A DNA stretch of 64,000 nt, from NCBI GenBank assembly GCA_964036665.1, contig OZ038529.1, forward strand, positions 24,190,060 through 24,254,059. Direction: 5' to 3'. The notes under the pieces are model-generated. The model made no database searches. It saw only the letters and a program-made list of their open reading frames with translations, and was not told the origin of the DNA. A program made the translations under genes and the position numbers. Numbering within the stretch: position 1 is the stretch's first letter; the number at the start of each line of letters is the position of its first letter. The stretch is from Gordius sp. MW1. Taxonomy: Eukaryota; Nematomorpha; Gordioida; Gordea; Gordiidae. Positions 12,260 to 24,266 of the stretch are shown in pieces.

Positions 12260-13860
12260 CTAGCTGACCCGGCAAACGTTGTTTTGCTATATGTACATTC
12301 GTTAGTTATGTATTTTTTAACATCTTTCATCGTTGAAACTACAAAATATATTAGAAATCTATTAATTGCTCTGTTATCGGGATTTAAAATATTTACCTTG
12401 ATTAAAGGCCTTTATTCGTTATTTTCATATTTGATAATTAGAAATATTTTCGATTATAATAATTGGGTATGGTGAAACTTATTAATTTTTAAACATGTAA
12501 TAATATTAAGAATTCATTGTTGAAACTATAAAATATATTAGAAATCTATTAATTGCTCTGTTATCGTAATTTAAAGAAATTTCTTTTTCGCTTTGGCATT
12601 TGTATATTAACCCTAAAAATTCTTTAAACAAAAAAATAAACATGCAATAATATTAAGACTTCATCTTTAGAACTACAAAATACATTAAAAATATTTTGAC
12701 CATTATGCAAGGTGACATGTAGAAACAATTAAACATGTAATAATATTAAGAATTCATCGTTGAAACTACAAAATATATTAGAAACCTATTAATTGCTCTG
12801 TTATAGGGATTTAAAAGAATTTACCTTGATTAAAGGCCTTTATACGTTATTTTCATATTTGATAATTAGAAATAAAATATATTAAAAATCTATTAATTGC
12901 TCTGTTATCGGGATTTAAAAAAATTTCTTTTTCGCTTTGGCATTTGTATATTAACCTTAAAAATTCTTAAAACAAAAAAATAAACAAATAAACATGCAAT
13001 AATATTAAGACTTCATCTTTAGAACTACAAAATTCATTAAAAATATTTTGACCATTATGCAAGGTGACATGTAGAAACAATTAAACATGTAATAATATTA
13101 AGAATTCATCGTTGAAACTACAAAATATATTAGAAATCTATTAATTGCTCTGTTATCGGGCTTTAAAAAAATTTACCTTGAGTAAAGGCCTTTTTACGTT
13201 ATTTTCATATTTGATATTTAGAAATATTTTCAATTATATTAATTGGGTATTGTAAAACTTATTAATTTTAACGCTAATCAAACAAGTGTAGAAAATATAT
13301 TTATTCTAGAAACTTTTAAACTTGGCTTTTACATTCTCGAAGCCCCTTGTTAGGTTTAGACGCGATAGTGTACCAGGGAAAGCTAAGATCGATGTATCAT
13401 AGTATGTAACTTTAACTGAAAATGAAGTTTGAACATATAAAAAACTGACGTTAGAAATCTTTTCAAAAAATATATATACAATCTCATAATTACCTTTTAA
13501 GCCATGAAAAAAAGAATTAAAATTATCCAAGAATGAAAGAAATTTTATTTATTTCAGGTTTAATTGATAAATTTTATGTTGTCACCGTTAACCGTTCTCG
13601 AAAACTAATGGACCGATTTGGCTCGAACAAATCTTAAAACATGCTCTGGAGTGCCAGGAATAAACTGTGAAATTTTGAGCCAAATCGATCTGGTAGTTTT
13701 TACAAAAGTTGAGCGTTCTCGAAAACTACTGGACCGATTTGGCTCGAACAAATCTTAAAACATCCTCCGAAGTTTGGGGAATAAACTGTGAAATTTTGAG
13801 CCAAATCGGTCCGGTAGTTCTCCAAAATTGGTGGCGGCATATATATATATACATACATAG
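12260..13860 (-). mobile_element. Non-autonomous Helitron, minus strand, no protein
   Basis: The left boundary is CTAGCTGACCCGGCAAACGT, the exact reverse of the Helitron 3' end at 5092-5112, so this copy runs on the minus strand. The interior holds two to three degenerate copies of a unit of about 352 bases (AAACATGTAATAATATTAAG recurs near 12490, 12728 and 13080). A duplicated block carrying GGACCGATTTGGCTCGAA lies at 13580-13830, followed by TA-rich sequence. The 5' end is placed near 13860 only by loss of repeat character. The helicase gene is absent. Confidence 0.65.
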
Positions 13861-14232
13861 TTTCATTTTTATATATAAGATTTACACATTGATTAAATAA
13901 AAAAATTAAATGTATAATAATAAGAAAACATTCCTCTACATTTTAAATTAATATATTAAAAAATAATTAATCTCTTCCTTAAACAAATATATTCACATCT
14001 AAAAAATAATTTACTTTTATTTCACCCCTATCCTACAAAACATTATCCCCAGGTCAACCCAACCCCAACCCCGGGTTAAGGTTTGGGTGTATAAAAGACC
14101 TTAAGGTTTTTACGGTCTTTTTTTGGGTTTCCACCCCAGGTTTAGGTTGGGGAATCTGAAAGACCTTAAAGGTCTTTTTTCAACCTTAACCCAAACCTAT
14201 TTGGGTTGTAAAAACCTAGGTTTTGATCACCA

Positions 14233-14730
14233 CTACATGGTGGTATGCTAGAATCATCCATATATTACCTTAACATAAACTGCTCATATAAATCACCTAT
14301 GAAAATGAGGTGATTAGTAGGGAATGAATAGTTTAAATCATTTATATTCAGTTGCAAGTTTCACCTTTATTTCACTTTTTGCCCTAAAAGTTTCACAATT
14401 GTTTAGGATGTTTAATAGACAGTTTAAATGATTTATGACACAGTCATAGATGTAATTACTTTAAACTGACAAAAGTTAATTAAGTCATATGCAAAACAAC
14501 TATAATTTTAACATATAAAAAACTCAAGAATTGTTAAAAAATTCCAAATAATAAATTAAAGTATAGGAGTATAAATCTCAGTATAAGAATTTAAATAGTT
14601 TAAGAGTTAAATCCATTCTAATTTTATCATAAATTACCTGAGTAAAAACTATTAAAAGCCAAACAGTTAATAAAATCTTAAAAACAAATTTTTGTAAAAC
14701 ATGTTATTAGGCATAACAAAGAAGAAACAA
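14233..14730. other. Intergenic, nothing recognised
   Basis: AT-rich sequence between the outer transposon and the stop codon of the mitochondrial ribosomal protein gene. It should contain that gene's 3' untranslated region on the minus strand. I see no repeat, RNA gene or open frame of interest. Confidence 0.4.
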
Positions 14731-15539
14731 TTATTCATTTATATTAAGTGGGATTCCTCTGTTGTCTAAAATTGAGTTATTGTTTATCGTATGGCTTTCT
14801 TTATGTGTTTTTGCATTTTTTAGAATATTGTCTTCTTTTATTTGATTTAGTAGAACATTATTTAGTGAATATTTGAAGTCATGAACAAATGGTTTCATGG
14901 GTGGAAGAGGGTTACCTAAATAATGAAAGGTTAATTATATTAAAATTATACCTTTTAATTCTAAAACACATAATCTTTGTGTTCTACTGGATCTTTTATA
15001 TAACTCTGTTACACAGGATGAGTAATCTCTATACCTAGGGCTCAACACTTTGTATAATTTATGAATTAAATCTTCTTGTCCCTGAAGAAAAATTAAAAGT
15101 GTTATATCATTATTAAAGTTTGAATATAAAGAACAGTATATAAATTATTGGTACTTTAAGCCACCAGGATACCATTTCCATTGTTGGTTGATGTGTATCA
15201 CCATATGTTATTGCATCCCTTACTAACTAAGAACATTAGAAAAAGAAAAAAATATACCCTTTCCACATATCCACGGCATTCTTCGCCTTTTATGTAAGTG
15301 GTTTCAATTCTTTCTAGCCGGAATAGATTAGCTACAAGATGTTTTAATTGTTCCAATCTTAATTTAGATCCTCCCTGATAATCGAGTGACATCAAACTTA
15401 ATTTAGCATGCTTCGGCGAAACCCTATATAAAATTTTTGGTGGAGGAGGTACGTTCAATTCTGACAGTTTTAAGACATCATATTGTCTCCAATACCATGG
15501 GTAAGGATGGCGTTTACATAAATAATTTAAAATTTTCAT
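14731..15539 (-). CDS. MRPL17: Mitochondrial large ribosomal subunit protein bL17m
   Basis: Component of the mitochondrial large ribosomal subunit. Four exons in transcription order: 15539-15258, 15226-15155, 15081-14952, 14915-14731, giving 222 residues. Phases close exactly (0, 0, 1). The bL17 core is plain: LRLEQLKHLVANLFRLERIE at residues about 55-74, then GYVER joined across intron 1 to LVRDAITYGD, SWWLK, then DLIHKLYKVLSPRYRDY. Human MRPL17 has the same order of blocks (RNLLTGLVRHERIEA, RGYAEKLIDYG, LFQVLAPRYKD). The C-terminal exon is lysine- and asparagine-rich and not conserved. Introns are 31, 73 and 36 nt, all GT-AG. The 15539 start lies about 45 residues before the conserved core, fitting a targeting sequence. 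The identification is firm; the exact start is less so. Confidence 0.9.
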
Positions 15540-17373
15540 TAGCTTAGGTTGCCGCTATTTTGTCACATTTAACGTAAATTTTGCCTTGCCTTTGTTAGCT
15601 TAGGTTCAACCATAGACTGATGGACACAATCACCCTTTGATATAAACATTAAAAACTTATTTTTAAAACAATCTGAGCTGGATGTTGTAGTAATATATTA
15701 GTGGGATGGAGATTGGTGATACTTCAAAGGGTCTCTGCTACTAAGATAGATACTACTACTTTTTTCTTCTTTCGTTGTATTTTTGAAGATTAAATTAGCC
15801 TAGTGCAAAAAGAGATAAATATTTAGATAGAAAGCGTGGGAGATTAGAATGAGGGGAAAACGTTGTGGGATTTACTGACCAATAAATTAGTAGTTTTTGT
15901 TTTTTTCCAAATATTTGCCCGCTTTTAAAAAATTTCATAAATTGTTTAATAGGAAGAGTATACTGCATCACATTAAATGTCTTGCCCTGCTATTTTTAGT
16001 ATTAATTTAGGTTTATAATTTTGCTTATAGACACTCTTATATCTTTTATAATTGTTGATGTACTTTCTAAGAATATTATAAACTATTTCTTAATGTATCG
16101 CGTTCCTGTGCGGTGGTGGAACATGATTTAAACTAAAAAAAGGTTTAAAGGGAGAATTAAGGAATTAATTGGGAGAATTGAGGAAGGATAGGGGCACATG
16201 TTGTGATACTATAGTCAGACGGCCGGGTGGATGGCAGGGAGAAAAAGGTAAAGGACTCCCCCAGCCACAATATACTTTTAATTAACTACATGGTATTTTA
16301 ACTAATTTATTTATATCCGAGACTATTACATGAATTAAATAATTATTGAAAAAATCAAACAACTCTCGATATAATACGTTGTGTATGAAAATCAATGATG
16401 CGTGTTCATGTTGATAAATGGGGAAGAAATAACAAATACGTATAATCGCGTGGGGGGGGGAAAGTATCACACACGTGCTGAAATTAAATGGAAAGGAAAA
16501 GTAACACATATGAAGTGGTAGGGTTCAGTACTATGTATATATTAAAATACGCGGTGAGATCAAAAGAATCTCAGAATCAACAAACTTGCAGAATAAATAA
16601 AGAAAGGGAGGGGAATCGAATAAATATGTCTGTGAGATAAGCAGTTTTACAAGGGATTTGGGGGAAATCCTTAACTTTTGTATAAGAGGACATGTGGGGG
16701 TGGGAATTTAAATATACGTGTATCTCCGGATACGACATAAAGTTTAAAAGAAAGCTTTTTATATTAGCGGTGTATGTTTTGAAAGCTGACTACGTACTTA
16801 CTTCATATGTTCAAAACTTGAAAATAATTGTGATTTTTGTGTAACATCAAGAGGGGGGTTAATTTTTCGCCTCCAATTATAAAAAATAATAAATGTAAAT
16901 GAATTTCATAACTTAATTGCGCATAAGAAAGTAACATTTTAATAGGAATCCTAAATCCTACGAATGGATTAGTGGCGTAGGCAGAGGGGGGGGGGGTTCG
17001 TTGGCACTAAATTCTACAAAAAACTTAATATAATTTTTTGTTAGTGTTATAAAATATGAGCAATAATTAAATCAGCTATCTTATGAAATGTTCCGACCTT
17101 TTAATTTTGCGATAAAAATTTCTAAGTCTATACTTGTTTGAACTTCTTTTTTAATGTTTAAAAATAAAATGATATTAAATCAGCATGATTAACTAAAGTA
17201 GAGGAAGATATTATTAAAATAAAATGATACTCATAAATAGTGTTAGTATTAATGTCTGAATCTATATACTTAAATCATTGTCCTTATAAATAAATGTTTT
17301 GATTTTACTAATGTAATATATGATAGTTAATAAATTTTTGCTATTGAGGGTAAATAAATTATTAATATACTTA
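15540..17373. other. Noncoding; partial MITE end
   Basis: No gene found. At about 16975-17000 a fragment resembling the GGGCGTAGCC MITE end occurs (GTGGCGTAGGCAG then a G-tract) without a partner. The open frame 16282-16509 on the minus strand has no protein-like features. The right-hand part (17160-17373) is AT-rich and may include a worn 5' LTR of the next element. Confidence 0.4.
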
Positions 17374-17579
17374 AATCGGGATTATAATAGTATACCGCGC
17401 GTAACAGTGGTGCTGTGCAGAGAACCTACGCGGTGATGCAGAAGTATAAGCTGATAACATCGATGTATTTAGATCCTAATTTGAACTATTACTATGGAGC
17501 AAACCCAAACCACCTACGGACGATAGAAAAGCTGCACTGTTAAGCAGCCTCGATGGGGAGGCACTAGAGAACTATAGAC

Positions 17580-19507
17580 TAGTGTTGTACTAGTTTTTTA
17601 ACCGACCTTTAGTCTAGTCGACTAAACCAAAATAGACTAAAGGTCTTTTGGTCTGTTTTCTTAGTCGACCTTTAGGTTTAGCCGATAAACAGACCAAAAA
17701 GTTGTTAGTGTATTTTGTTTAGCCAAGCTTTAGGCTTAATCTTGTTAATAAACCAAAGGTTTTTATTGTTATTATTAGTCGACATTTGGTATGGTTTAGG
17801 TGTTTTGGGGTGGGGGAAAAATAATATATAATTTTATGAGTGACTTCAAAATTAAGCAATATATAGTTAAAGGTAGCTTTTTAATAGTACTGATTTATTT
17901 AATAATGCTTGAGGGTATATTGATACCTAGCTGTAAAATATAATTTCAATAATAAATCATTTGTCAACTTAATTTGGTGACAATTGTCATAATTGCCGTT
18001 TATCAAACAAAATAAAATGTTTTAACGAAAATTGGTGGGTTAAGGTCTCATAAAATTGTTGAAAATATAAAATTTAAGTTTGTCACCTTAGCTTGGTGAC
18101 TATTGTCAAAATTGTCGTTTTTAGAGCTAGATAAATACAAAAATTGGTGGGTTAGGGTGTCATAAAATTGTTACAAACTTAAATTTTAAATTTTTCACCT
18201 TACCCTGGTTACAATCGTCATAATTGTCATGTTCGGTGCTGCATAAATTCTTTTAACGAAATTGGGTGTCATAAAATTGTTGCAAACTCAAATTTTAAAT
18301 TTGTCACCTTATCTTGGTGGCGATTGTCATGATTGTTTTTAAAGCTAGTTTTCCAACTCTGGTAATTAATTGACTTTTTATCAATTACGGGGGTTAGTTT
18401 TAGAATGTATGAATGAATAAAAGTAATTATAGCCCCTGTCTCAATAGGTGCAAGGTTAGAATATTTCTTTGGGAGTTTATGACAGAGTTATTTTTTAGCA
18501 AAACTGTTTTTCCAAGCAATTTATTATATAAAAATTCACACTCTATCATAAAACAAACGAAAGTTAAAGTGTTTTTAACGAAAAAAGAGAAATTAAAAAA
18601 GGAAACTTTAGCTTTAAAAACCCTAATTTTCTATCTTTTTTCTCTGGCAACATTTTTAAATTTAATAAAGCATCTAACCACTATGAGTGATAAAATGTCA
18701 ATTGATTACTAGGTGTGGGAAACGCATATTATTGTTTTAAATAATTCTAAATAAGTTATTACTATAAATAACGAAGATAAAAAATATGAATTAAAATAAA
18801 CAATTATCATGGTGCAATTATACTATTTAGCAAAGGTCACTAGAATAATTTGACAACTTGTTGTAAAGAATACTATGTTGGAACAATTTTAAGACATCCT
18901 AACCCATCAATTTTTGTTATAGTATTTATATAGCTCTGAAAATGACAATTATGACAATTGTCACCAAGATAAGGTGACAAACTTAAATGTTATATTTGCA
19001 ATATTTTTATGACACCTTAACCCACCAATTTTCGCTAAACATTATATTTTGCTTGATAAACGGCAATTATGACAATTGTCACCAAATTAAGTTGACAAAT
19101 GATTCATTCCTGAGAATATATTTTACAGCTAGGTATCAATATTAAAAATTACCCTCAAGCATTATTAAATAAATCAGTACTATTAAAAAGCTACCTTTAT
19201 TGCTAAATTTTGAAGTCACTCATAAAATTATATATTATTTTCCCCCTACCCCAAAACACCTAAACCATACCATAGGTCGACTAATAATAACAATAAAAAC
19301 CTTTGGTTTATTAACAAAATTATAAGCCGAAAGGTTGACTAGACAAAATACACTAACAACCTTTTGGTCTGTTTTTCTGATATCGGCTAAACCTGAAGGT
19401 TGACTAAGAAAGCAGACCAAAAGACCTTAGGTTTTTTGGAAAAATACACCAAGACCAATCCTTAGCCATAACCTGGTCGAAAACCCTTTAGATTTTTTAC
19501 AACACTA
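17580..19507. mobile_element. hAT-type element with perfect 8-bp duplication, inside gypsy gag
   Basis: Starts TAGTGTTGTA and ends with the inverse (CAACACTA with one change). CTATAGAC stands directly on both sides (17572-17579 and 19508-19515), an exact 8-bp target duplication as hAT transposases make. Inverted arms are very long, about 600 bases each (17580-18180 and 18900-19507), and share TTAGTCGAC blocks, TAGGTGTTTTGGGGT and GGTGACAATTGTCATAATTG. The centre holds a 99-codon open frame (18413-18712) with no recognisable domain, so no transposase can be claimed. Joining the flanks restores continuous gag-like sequence. Confidence 0.9.
18180..18400. repeat. Tandem GTCACCTTA...GGTGA blocks inside the hAT element
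   Basis: The block around GTCACCTTATCTTGGTGA with TTGTCATAATTGTC is repeated near 17970, 18085, 18195 and 18305, spaced about 110 bases. Inverse copies occur in the right arm near 18960 and 19075. The motif is itself a small inverted repeat (GTCACC/GGTGAC). This looks like subterminal repeat structure of the element. Confidence 0.6.
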
Positions 19508-22500
19508 CTATAGACCACAAGAGCTTACAGAAATTTTATAAGAAGCGAAGAAACAACTACAACTAAGGAACTTATATGATAAGAATTCATGTGTTATGGC
19601 AAGGAGATATTAATTCTTAAAGGTAATACAAGTATTTGAAGAGACGATATACCCTGTAGGCTAAAAGACTCAAGGCCGCAGCTAAAAGCTGCAACATCAG
19701 AAGCGAAGAATTGCAAAACAAAATGGCGGACCAATTCATTATAGGGTTACGCGAACGCTTAAAGGTAAGACTGTTATCAGGGAACGATATCAAATGAGAC
19801 CGTTACGATGGCTGGCGATAGCGGTAGACACGATAAAGGTGAGCTAAGCGCCTTGCGGGACGATTTCGAAGAGGCGTGGAGCTTAAAGGCGAGACGAGAA
19901 GCTTAGCGTCCAGTCTTTTTAGATGTATACATTAACAATAAGTTGTTTCAATTTATCTTAGATACCGGCGCTACATATCGATAATACCGGTGCGAATGTG
20001 GACGAAGGAAGTTCCACTCAACATAGAGCCCGTTTCGACGGTGTATTAATACGGTCACAATGAGATAAAGATCGTAGCCAGGGTTGAAGCCGAAGTTCAC
20101 TGGGTAACACGAGGAAACATCTGTCATTATTGTTAGCAGACGTAGCTGGACTGCCGGCCGTTGTTTTGGGATATATTGGTCCGATATTTTGAGCAAAGCG
20201 TTGTAACTCGGGAGCGGCCGAACAGTTCGGAGTCAATTACGCCGAAAGATTAAAAGATACCAAAACCGCAATTCATCACGTTATAAAGCAATGGGAGAGT
20301 CAGAACGAATTCCCAAAAGCAGCTAAGGAAATAAGGGTGGAAGTATCATTAAAAGATGACATAGATCCCGTTTTTATCGCCGCAAGAAGGGTGCGGATGT
20401 TTTGAAAGAAAGAAGTGGAAGAAGAACTTAATAAATGGGTGAGTCGGTGTAATAGAACGAATTGAGTTTTCAAGATGGGCTAGCCCGGCAGTACCCTTAA
20501 AAAAACGATGGAAGTCTACGTTTATGCATTGATTATCGGTTTACCATAAATAAATGCGCACAAGGATTATTATATCCTTTACCAAAAATCAATGATTTGT
20601 TAATTAAACTGAATAACGCGTGTTTTTTCTTCAAATTGGACCTAAAGGAAGCTTACTTGCAGCTCAAGCTAGGTCCAGAGACATGCCGATTGACGATCTC
20701 CATGCACAATGGTTTATTTAAAGTCAATATGCTTTTTAGTATAAATTGCGCCGCGGCTATTTAAAAAAAACAATGGATCAAATATTAGAAAGCATGGAGG
20801 GAGTAGCAGTATACATAGACGATATACTAATTGCAGGTGAAACTGAGGAAGTCCACAACAAGCGGCTACTCAAGTTACTAGAAACTTTACAAAAATGAGG
20901 GTTTGTGCCAAACATAACCGAAAGCATCTTATGAAAAAAGTAACATTTTTTAAGTGATTCAAGTCAACATTAATAAAGCCGAACTAGTAACGCGATGGAA
21001 AAATTTATAAAATTGTTATCGTTTTTTGGGTTAACATTATTTTTTCAAAGTTCATTAAAAAGTACGTTAAAATCGTGCACCCTATTCAAAGACTCATGAA
21101 AAAAACGTGACATACCACTGGGGCGGAGATCAGTAAGCTGCATTTGCGCTATCAAGTCCGCGCTTACTAAGGCCCCCGTGTTAGCATATGGAGATTTGGG
21201 GACAGGCCTGGTCGTAGACGCATCTGGTACAGGGCCAGGGGCTATCTTTCAACAAGGAGCGCCAAGGGAGTGTAGGAGAGTGGTGGCATATGTTTCAATA
21301 GCGTTAAGCGATAGTAAAAGCCGATATTCAACTATTGAACGGGAAGTGCTGGCGATGATCTATGGATTAAAAAAGTTTGATGAGTATATACAAGGACGAA
21401 GCGGTTCTATTATGACGGATCTTAGACCACTAGTTTATATATTAGACCAAAGCAAATGGCGCAAGGAACAATGGTAAAAATCTATTTGTATCATTGGACA
21501 TGGTAAGACCAGTTAAAAGAGTGGACAAGAAGCAAACAAAGGACGATTATCCGGCATGGGCTAAAACGCCACTACGAAAAACACTTGCCCAAAAAAACAT
21601 AATATTATGGTAACAAATATTTATTGAAACTTAATTAAGAGGAGCCCTATTCTAACAGTATATATTATGTCCGACTCTCGACGATGACTTGTTGAAAGTA
21701 GCAAAAGGTGCCGGAGTTGCAATCACACCGCCGCGGCGGCAGTAGGCCTCGTTGATATAGTGTCAACCTAGCCACAGACCTTGGATTCTTATACATATAG
21801 ACATTATAAGCCCTCTCAGGGGTGAATCATACGTGTTTATTGTGGACAATAGCTCAAAATGATCAGAAGTGTTTAGTTAGAAGACATCACATCGATGGTC
21901 ATAATAAAAAAAGCTTGCCAAAACGTCTGCGAAATTCAAGAACCCACCATTTTTAATATCAGACAACGGGCTTCAAATCAAAGTCAGGAAAAGTATTTTT
22001 GCAAGATGAGAGGGATTTATTAGCAATGAACAGTCCCTCACCATCCTGCACCAACGAACTGGCAGAAAAGTACGTACAATTGATCAAAGAAGCCATTATA
22101 AGAGAGTCAAAAGTGGTTTAAGTAGATTTTTGGAAAACTAGAGAGCTACAAAACACCCCACAACCAATAAAAGCCCAGCCGAGGTGGTGCTTAAAAGGCG
22201 AAAGCAAACCCAATGTGAGGTATTAAGGGGAACAGTACCACAACAATGGATAGAGACCGGGAGCCGCCTATGTTCGACGTAGAAAAGTTTGGGTAAGCAT
22301 GTAGGCCAAGCAAATGGGTAGAAGACACTATAAAAGTAGTCGCTCCTACGATGTGTGGGCTCAGGGAAGTAAGCACCATTGACACTTGAATCAAGTAAGA
22401 GAACGGAAAATCCTTAATTGAACCACACCGGGACAAAAGAACAGGTGGCCTCAAAGGATGACATCCGAAAAAGAAGCAATGGAGCAACGACAGCCGGGAG

Positions 22501-22858
22501 CAGTGCCCCAAGGGAGCAATTTCAAAACCATATTGAGTCTAAAGAGACCTAGATACCCACAACGTAGTCGGAAACCGCCAGCATTTCTAAAGGATTTTGT
22601 CTGTGAAGGGAGGGGGAACTGTAGAGAGATAATAGTAGTGCCTAGTGCCTCCGGTGATAAGTAAATTATCAAACCGTAGACAGTAAGTGGTAATGCCTCG
22701 AGCGTATATTAAATTACCGTTAATTAGTTTTAACGTATATCATAACAAATGTATACACGCTTATCATTCATTCGGTTTTATAAATTGCTATATTACTTCT
22801 TAACGTTGATTATAATAGTATACCACGCGTAACAGTAGTCACAACTGAAACATTTTAA

Positions 22859-23600
22859 ATGACGATTTACAAGCTGCTTTTAATAGTCATTCCATCTCTA
22901 TTTAAGTCTTCAAATCGAGGCTGGTGGAAAGGATTTTTCTGTCCTTCAGATCTCTTGATGATGGTGAGTTTTTGGGACTTTGCCTGCATACGTTTTTCGC
23001 ACCTTTAATACAACTATGACCCATCATTTTTAGCCGAGGAACATTTAAATACTAAGATATATTTTCATCCAAAAACTTTATCTTCCTAGTGGCTTCGAGT
23101 TTAACCTAGCAAAATGCTTTCCCATTTTTTAAATGAAGAAAAAGGCCCAACGAAGCTAATTACTATAACCGTTTTGGTTCAAAAATAATGTATTCTTCTA
23201 CCAAAGTACAATTCAAAATATATTTTTATTTTGTACTTTAAACTTTCTTTGTATCTTGTCTTGGGTGCCCGCCAATAACCTACTTGCGATTACATTCACA
23301 TCATATGTCGCAATAAATAATAATGATTCTAAATTATTTAAATTCTTTTAAAGTTATTGAAACTTTTAAAGATATAACTTTTAAAGATATAACTATCAAG
23401 TATTGTATAACGTTAAAAAGTATAAAAGTACTATTTTTTAATAGAATCTTAGATATGTGATGGTGCTCGAGTTTACGATTATGAGAAGCACTGTCTGATG
23501 GGTAAACATCTTGGTGAATATGATACAAACAATTATTTGCTGATTGATAAGCTTTACACATCTCCTTTAACTTTTTGGATTGATGTTCTAATATAAACTT
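22859..23600 (+). other. Possible upstream exons of the unassigned gene
   Basis: Between the gypsy element and the exons at 23990-24266 are pieces that look coding but that I could not join with certainty. One candidate runs to a good donor (GTGAGT) at 22963; it follows a pyrimidine-rich acceptor near 22903 and encodes FKSRLVERIFLSFRSLDD in one frame. Another follows an acceptor AG just before 23454 and reads ICDGARVYDYEKHCLMGKHL, with usable donors at GGTAAAC (about 23501) or GGTGAAT (about 23512). The phases between them are unresolved. Confidence 0.3.
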
Positions 23601-23989
23601 TTGTGATTTAGGCCATCAACCATACTACTTTTCGAAATAATAGCCCTATGTACCCACGCAATTTGTTGATTTTAATAAAACAATTTTAATACGAATTTTA
23701 AGAGACATTGCATGATTAGTAGATTGCAAATATATATTATATGAACAATATTGGTTTAGTAAAAAATTGAAGTCATTTTCCGAAATAAATATGGAGTAAG
23801 GGTTTTTAATAAGACCTATTTAAACGTATAAGTAAATATAGAGACCCATACGCACATTTAACCTATTCTACCCTTTTGACTTCTATTTATTCCTAGTAGT
23901 TTCATTGTCTCCGATCTATGATAAATGTTGCCCAAATCACTTAAAGTAAAAATCAAAATTTTTATAATCAAAATGCTTTAATTTTGCAG

Positions 23990-24266
23990 ATATTTAGCCT
24001 ATTTTCTGATGAGGATGATTTAATCTCTTTAGACGATAGGTATTTTTGTAGTCGTTCTACTCTTAAAAAACGAATTAGATTAGTTTATACCAATCTTTAA
24101 ATACCCTGATTTTTAATGGGCATAGAGTTTCTTTCAAAATCTCTGGTAAGGTGGAGGTAAATTTATTATTTTCTTAATTGCTAGAAGCCATATAGTCATA
24201 ATTATTGCTACACAAGAATTTGACGAACCTGTTCCTCTTCTATCCCTTATGTCGAGGAAACCCTAA
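23990..24266 (+). CDS. 3' end of an unassigned spliced gene
   Basis: Three exons join in perfect phase: 23990-24039, 24084-24145, 24196-24266, with GT-AG introns of 44 and 50 nt and a TAA stop at 24264-24266. The joined peptide runs IFSLFSDEDDLISLDD, SLYQSLNTLIFNGHRVSFKI, then IIIATQEFDEPVPLLSLMS with RKP at the end. I do not recognise the family. Support comes from good splice sites (TTTTGCAG, TGGTAAGG), exact phase closure and clearly protein-like sequence. The pieces are each too short for a simple open-frame scan. Upstream exons probably lie in 22859-23900. It is the only host gene between the gypsy element and the Sidestep-like gene, and it converges on the latter. Confidence 0.55.

Larger units (their letters stand above)
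11008..14232. mobile_element. Outer element of a nested stack, ~330-bp inverted ends
   Basis: The left arm (about 11008-11345) and right arm (about 13895-14232) are long inverted repeats. Both start GATCAAAACCTAGG, run through CTTTTATACACCC and CCCGGGGTTGGGGTT, reach GGGATAATGTTTTGTAG, and end in matching AT-rich sequence. No transposase is visible. Everything between the arms is later insertion: a TTAA-flanked element (11371-12251), which itself carries a hAT-like insert, and a minus-strand Helitron (from 12260). This is therefore a non-autonomous element used repeatedly as a landing site. Confidence 0.75.
17374..22835 (+). mobile_element. Decayed Ty3/gypsy LTR retrotransposon
   Basis: Order is gag, protease, reverse transcriptase, RNase H, integrase, as in Ty3/gypsy. 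A short direct repeat around ATTATAATAGTATACC with CGCGTAACAG occurs at about 17389-17407 and 22810-22835 and is read as the 3' ends of the two LTRs. Gag traces: LLSSLDGEALENY (17535-17575) and ELQNKMADQFIIGLRERL (about 19703-19760). The protease motif FILDTGATYR is near 19955, reverse-transcriptase YIDDILIAG near 20815, and RNase H with VVDASGTGPGAIF and SRYSTIEREVLAMIYGLKKF at 21178-21477. Weaker integrase-like sequence lies around 21830-22150, and the last open frame is 22458-22664. Many stops and frameshifts show it is dead. A hAT element splits gag (17580-19507). Confidence 0.85.

Noticed and set aside
18413-18712. 99-codon open frame inside the hAT element as a transposase
   Set aside because: Shows none of the hAT transposase blocks and is low-complexity K/L/F/T-rich sequence.
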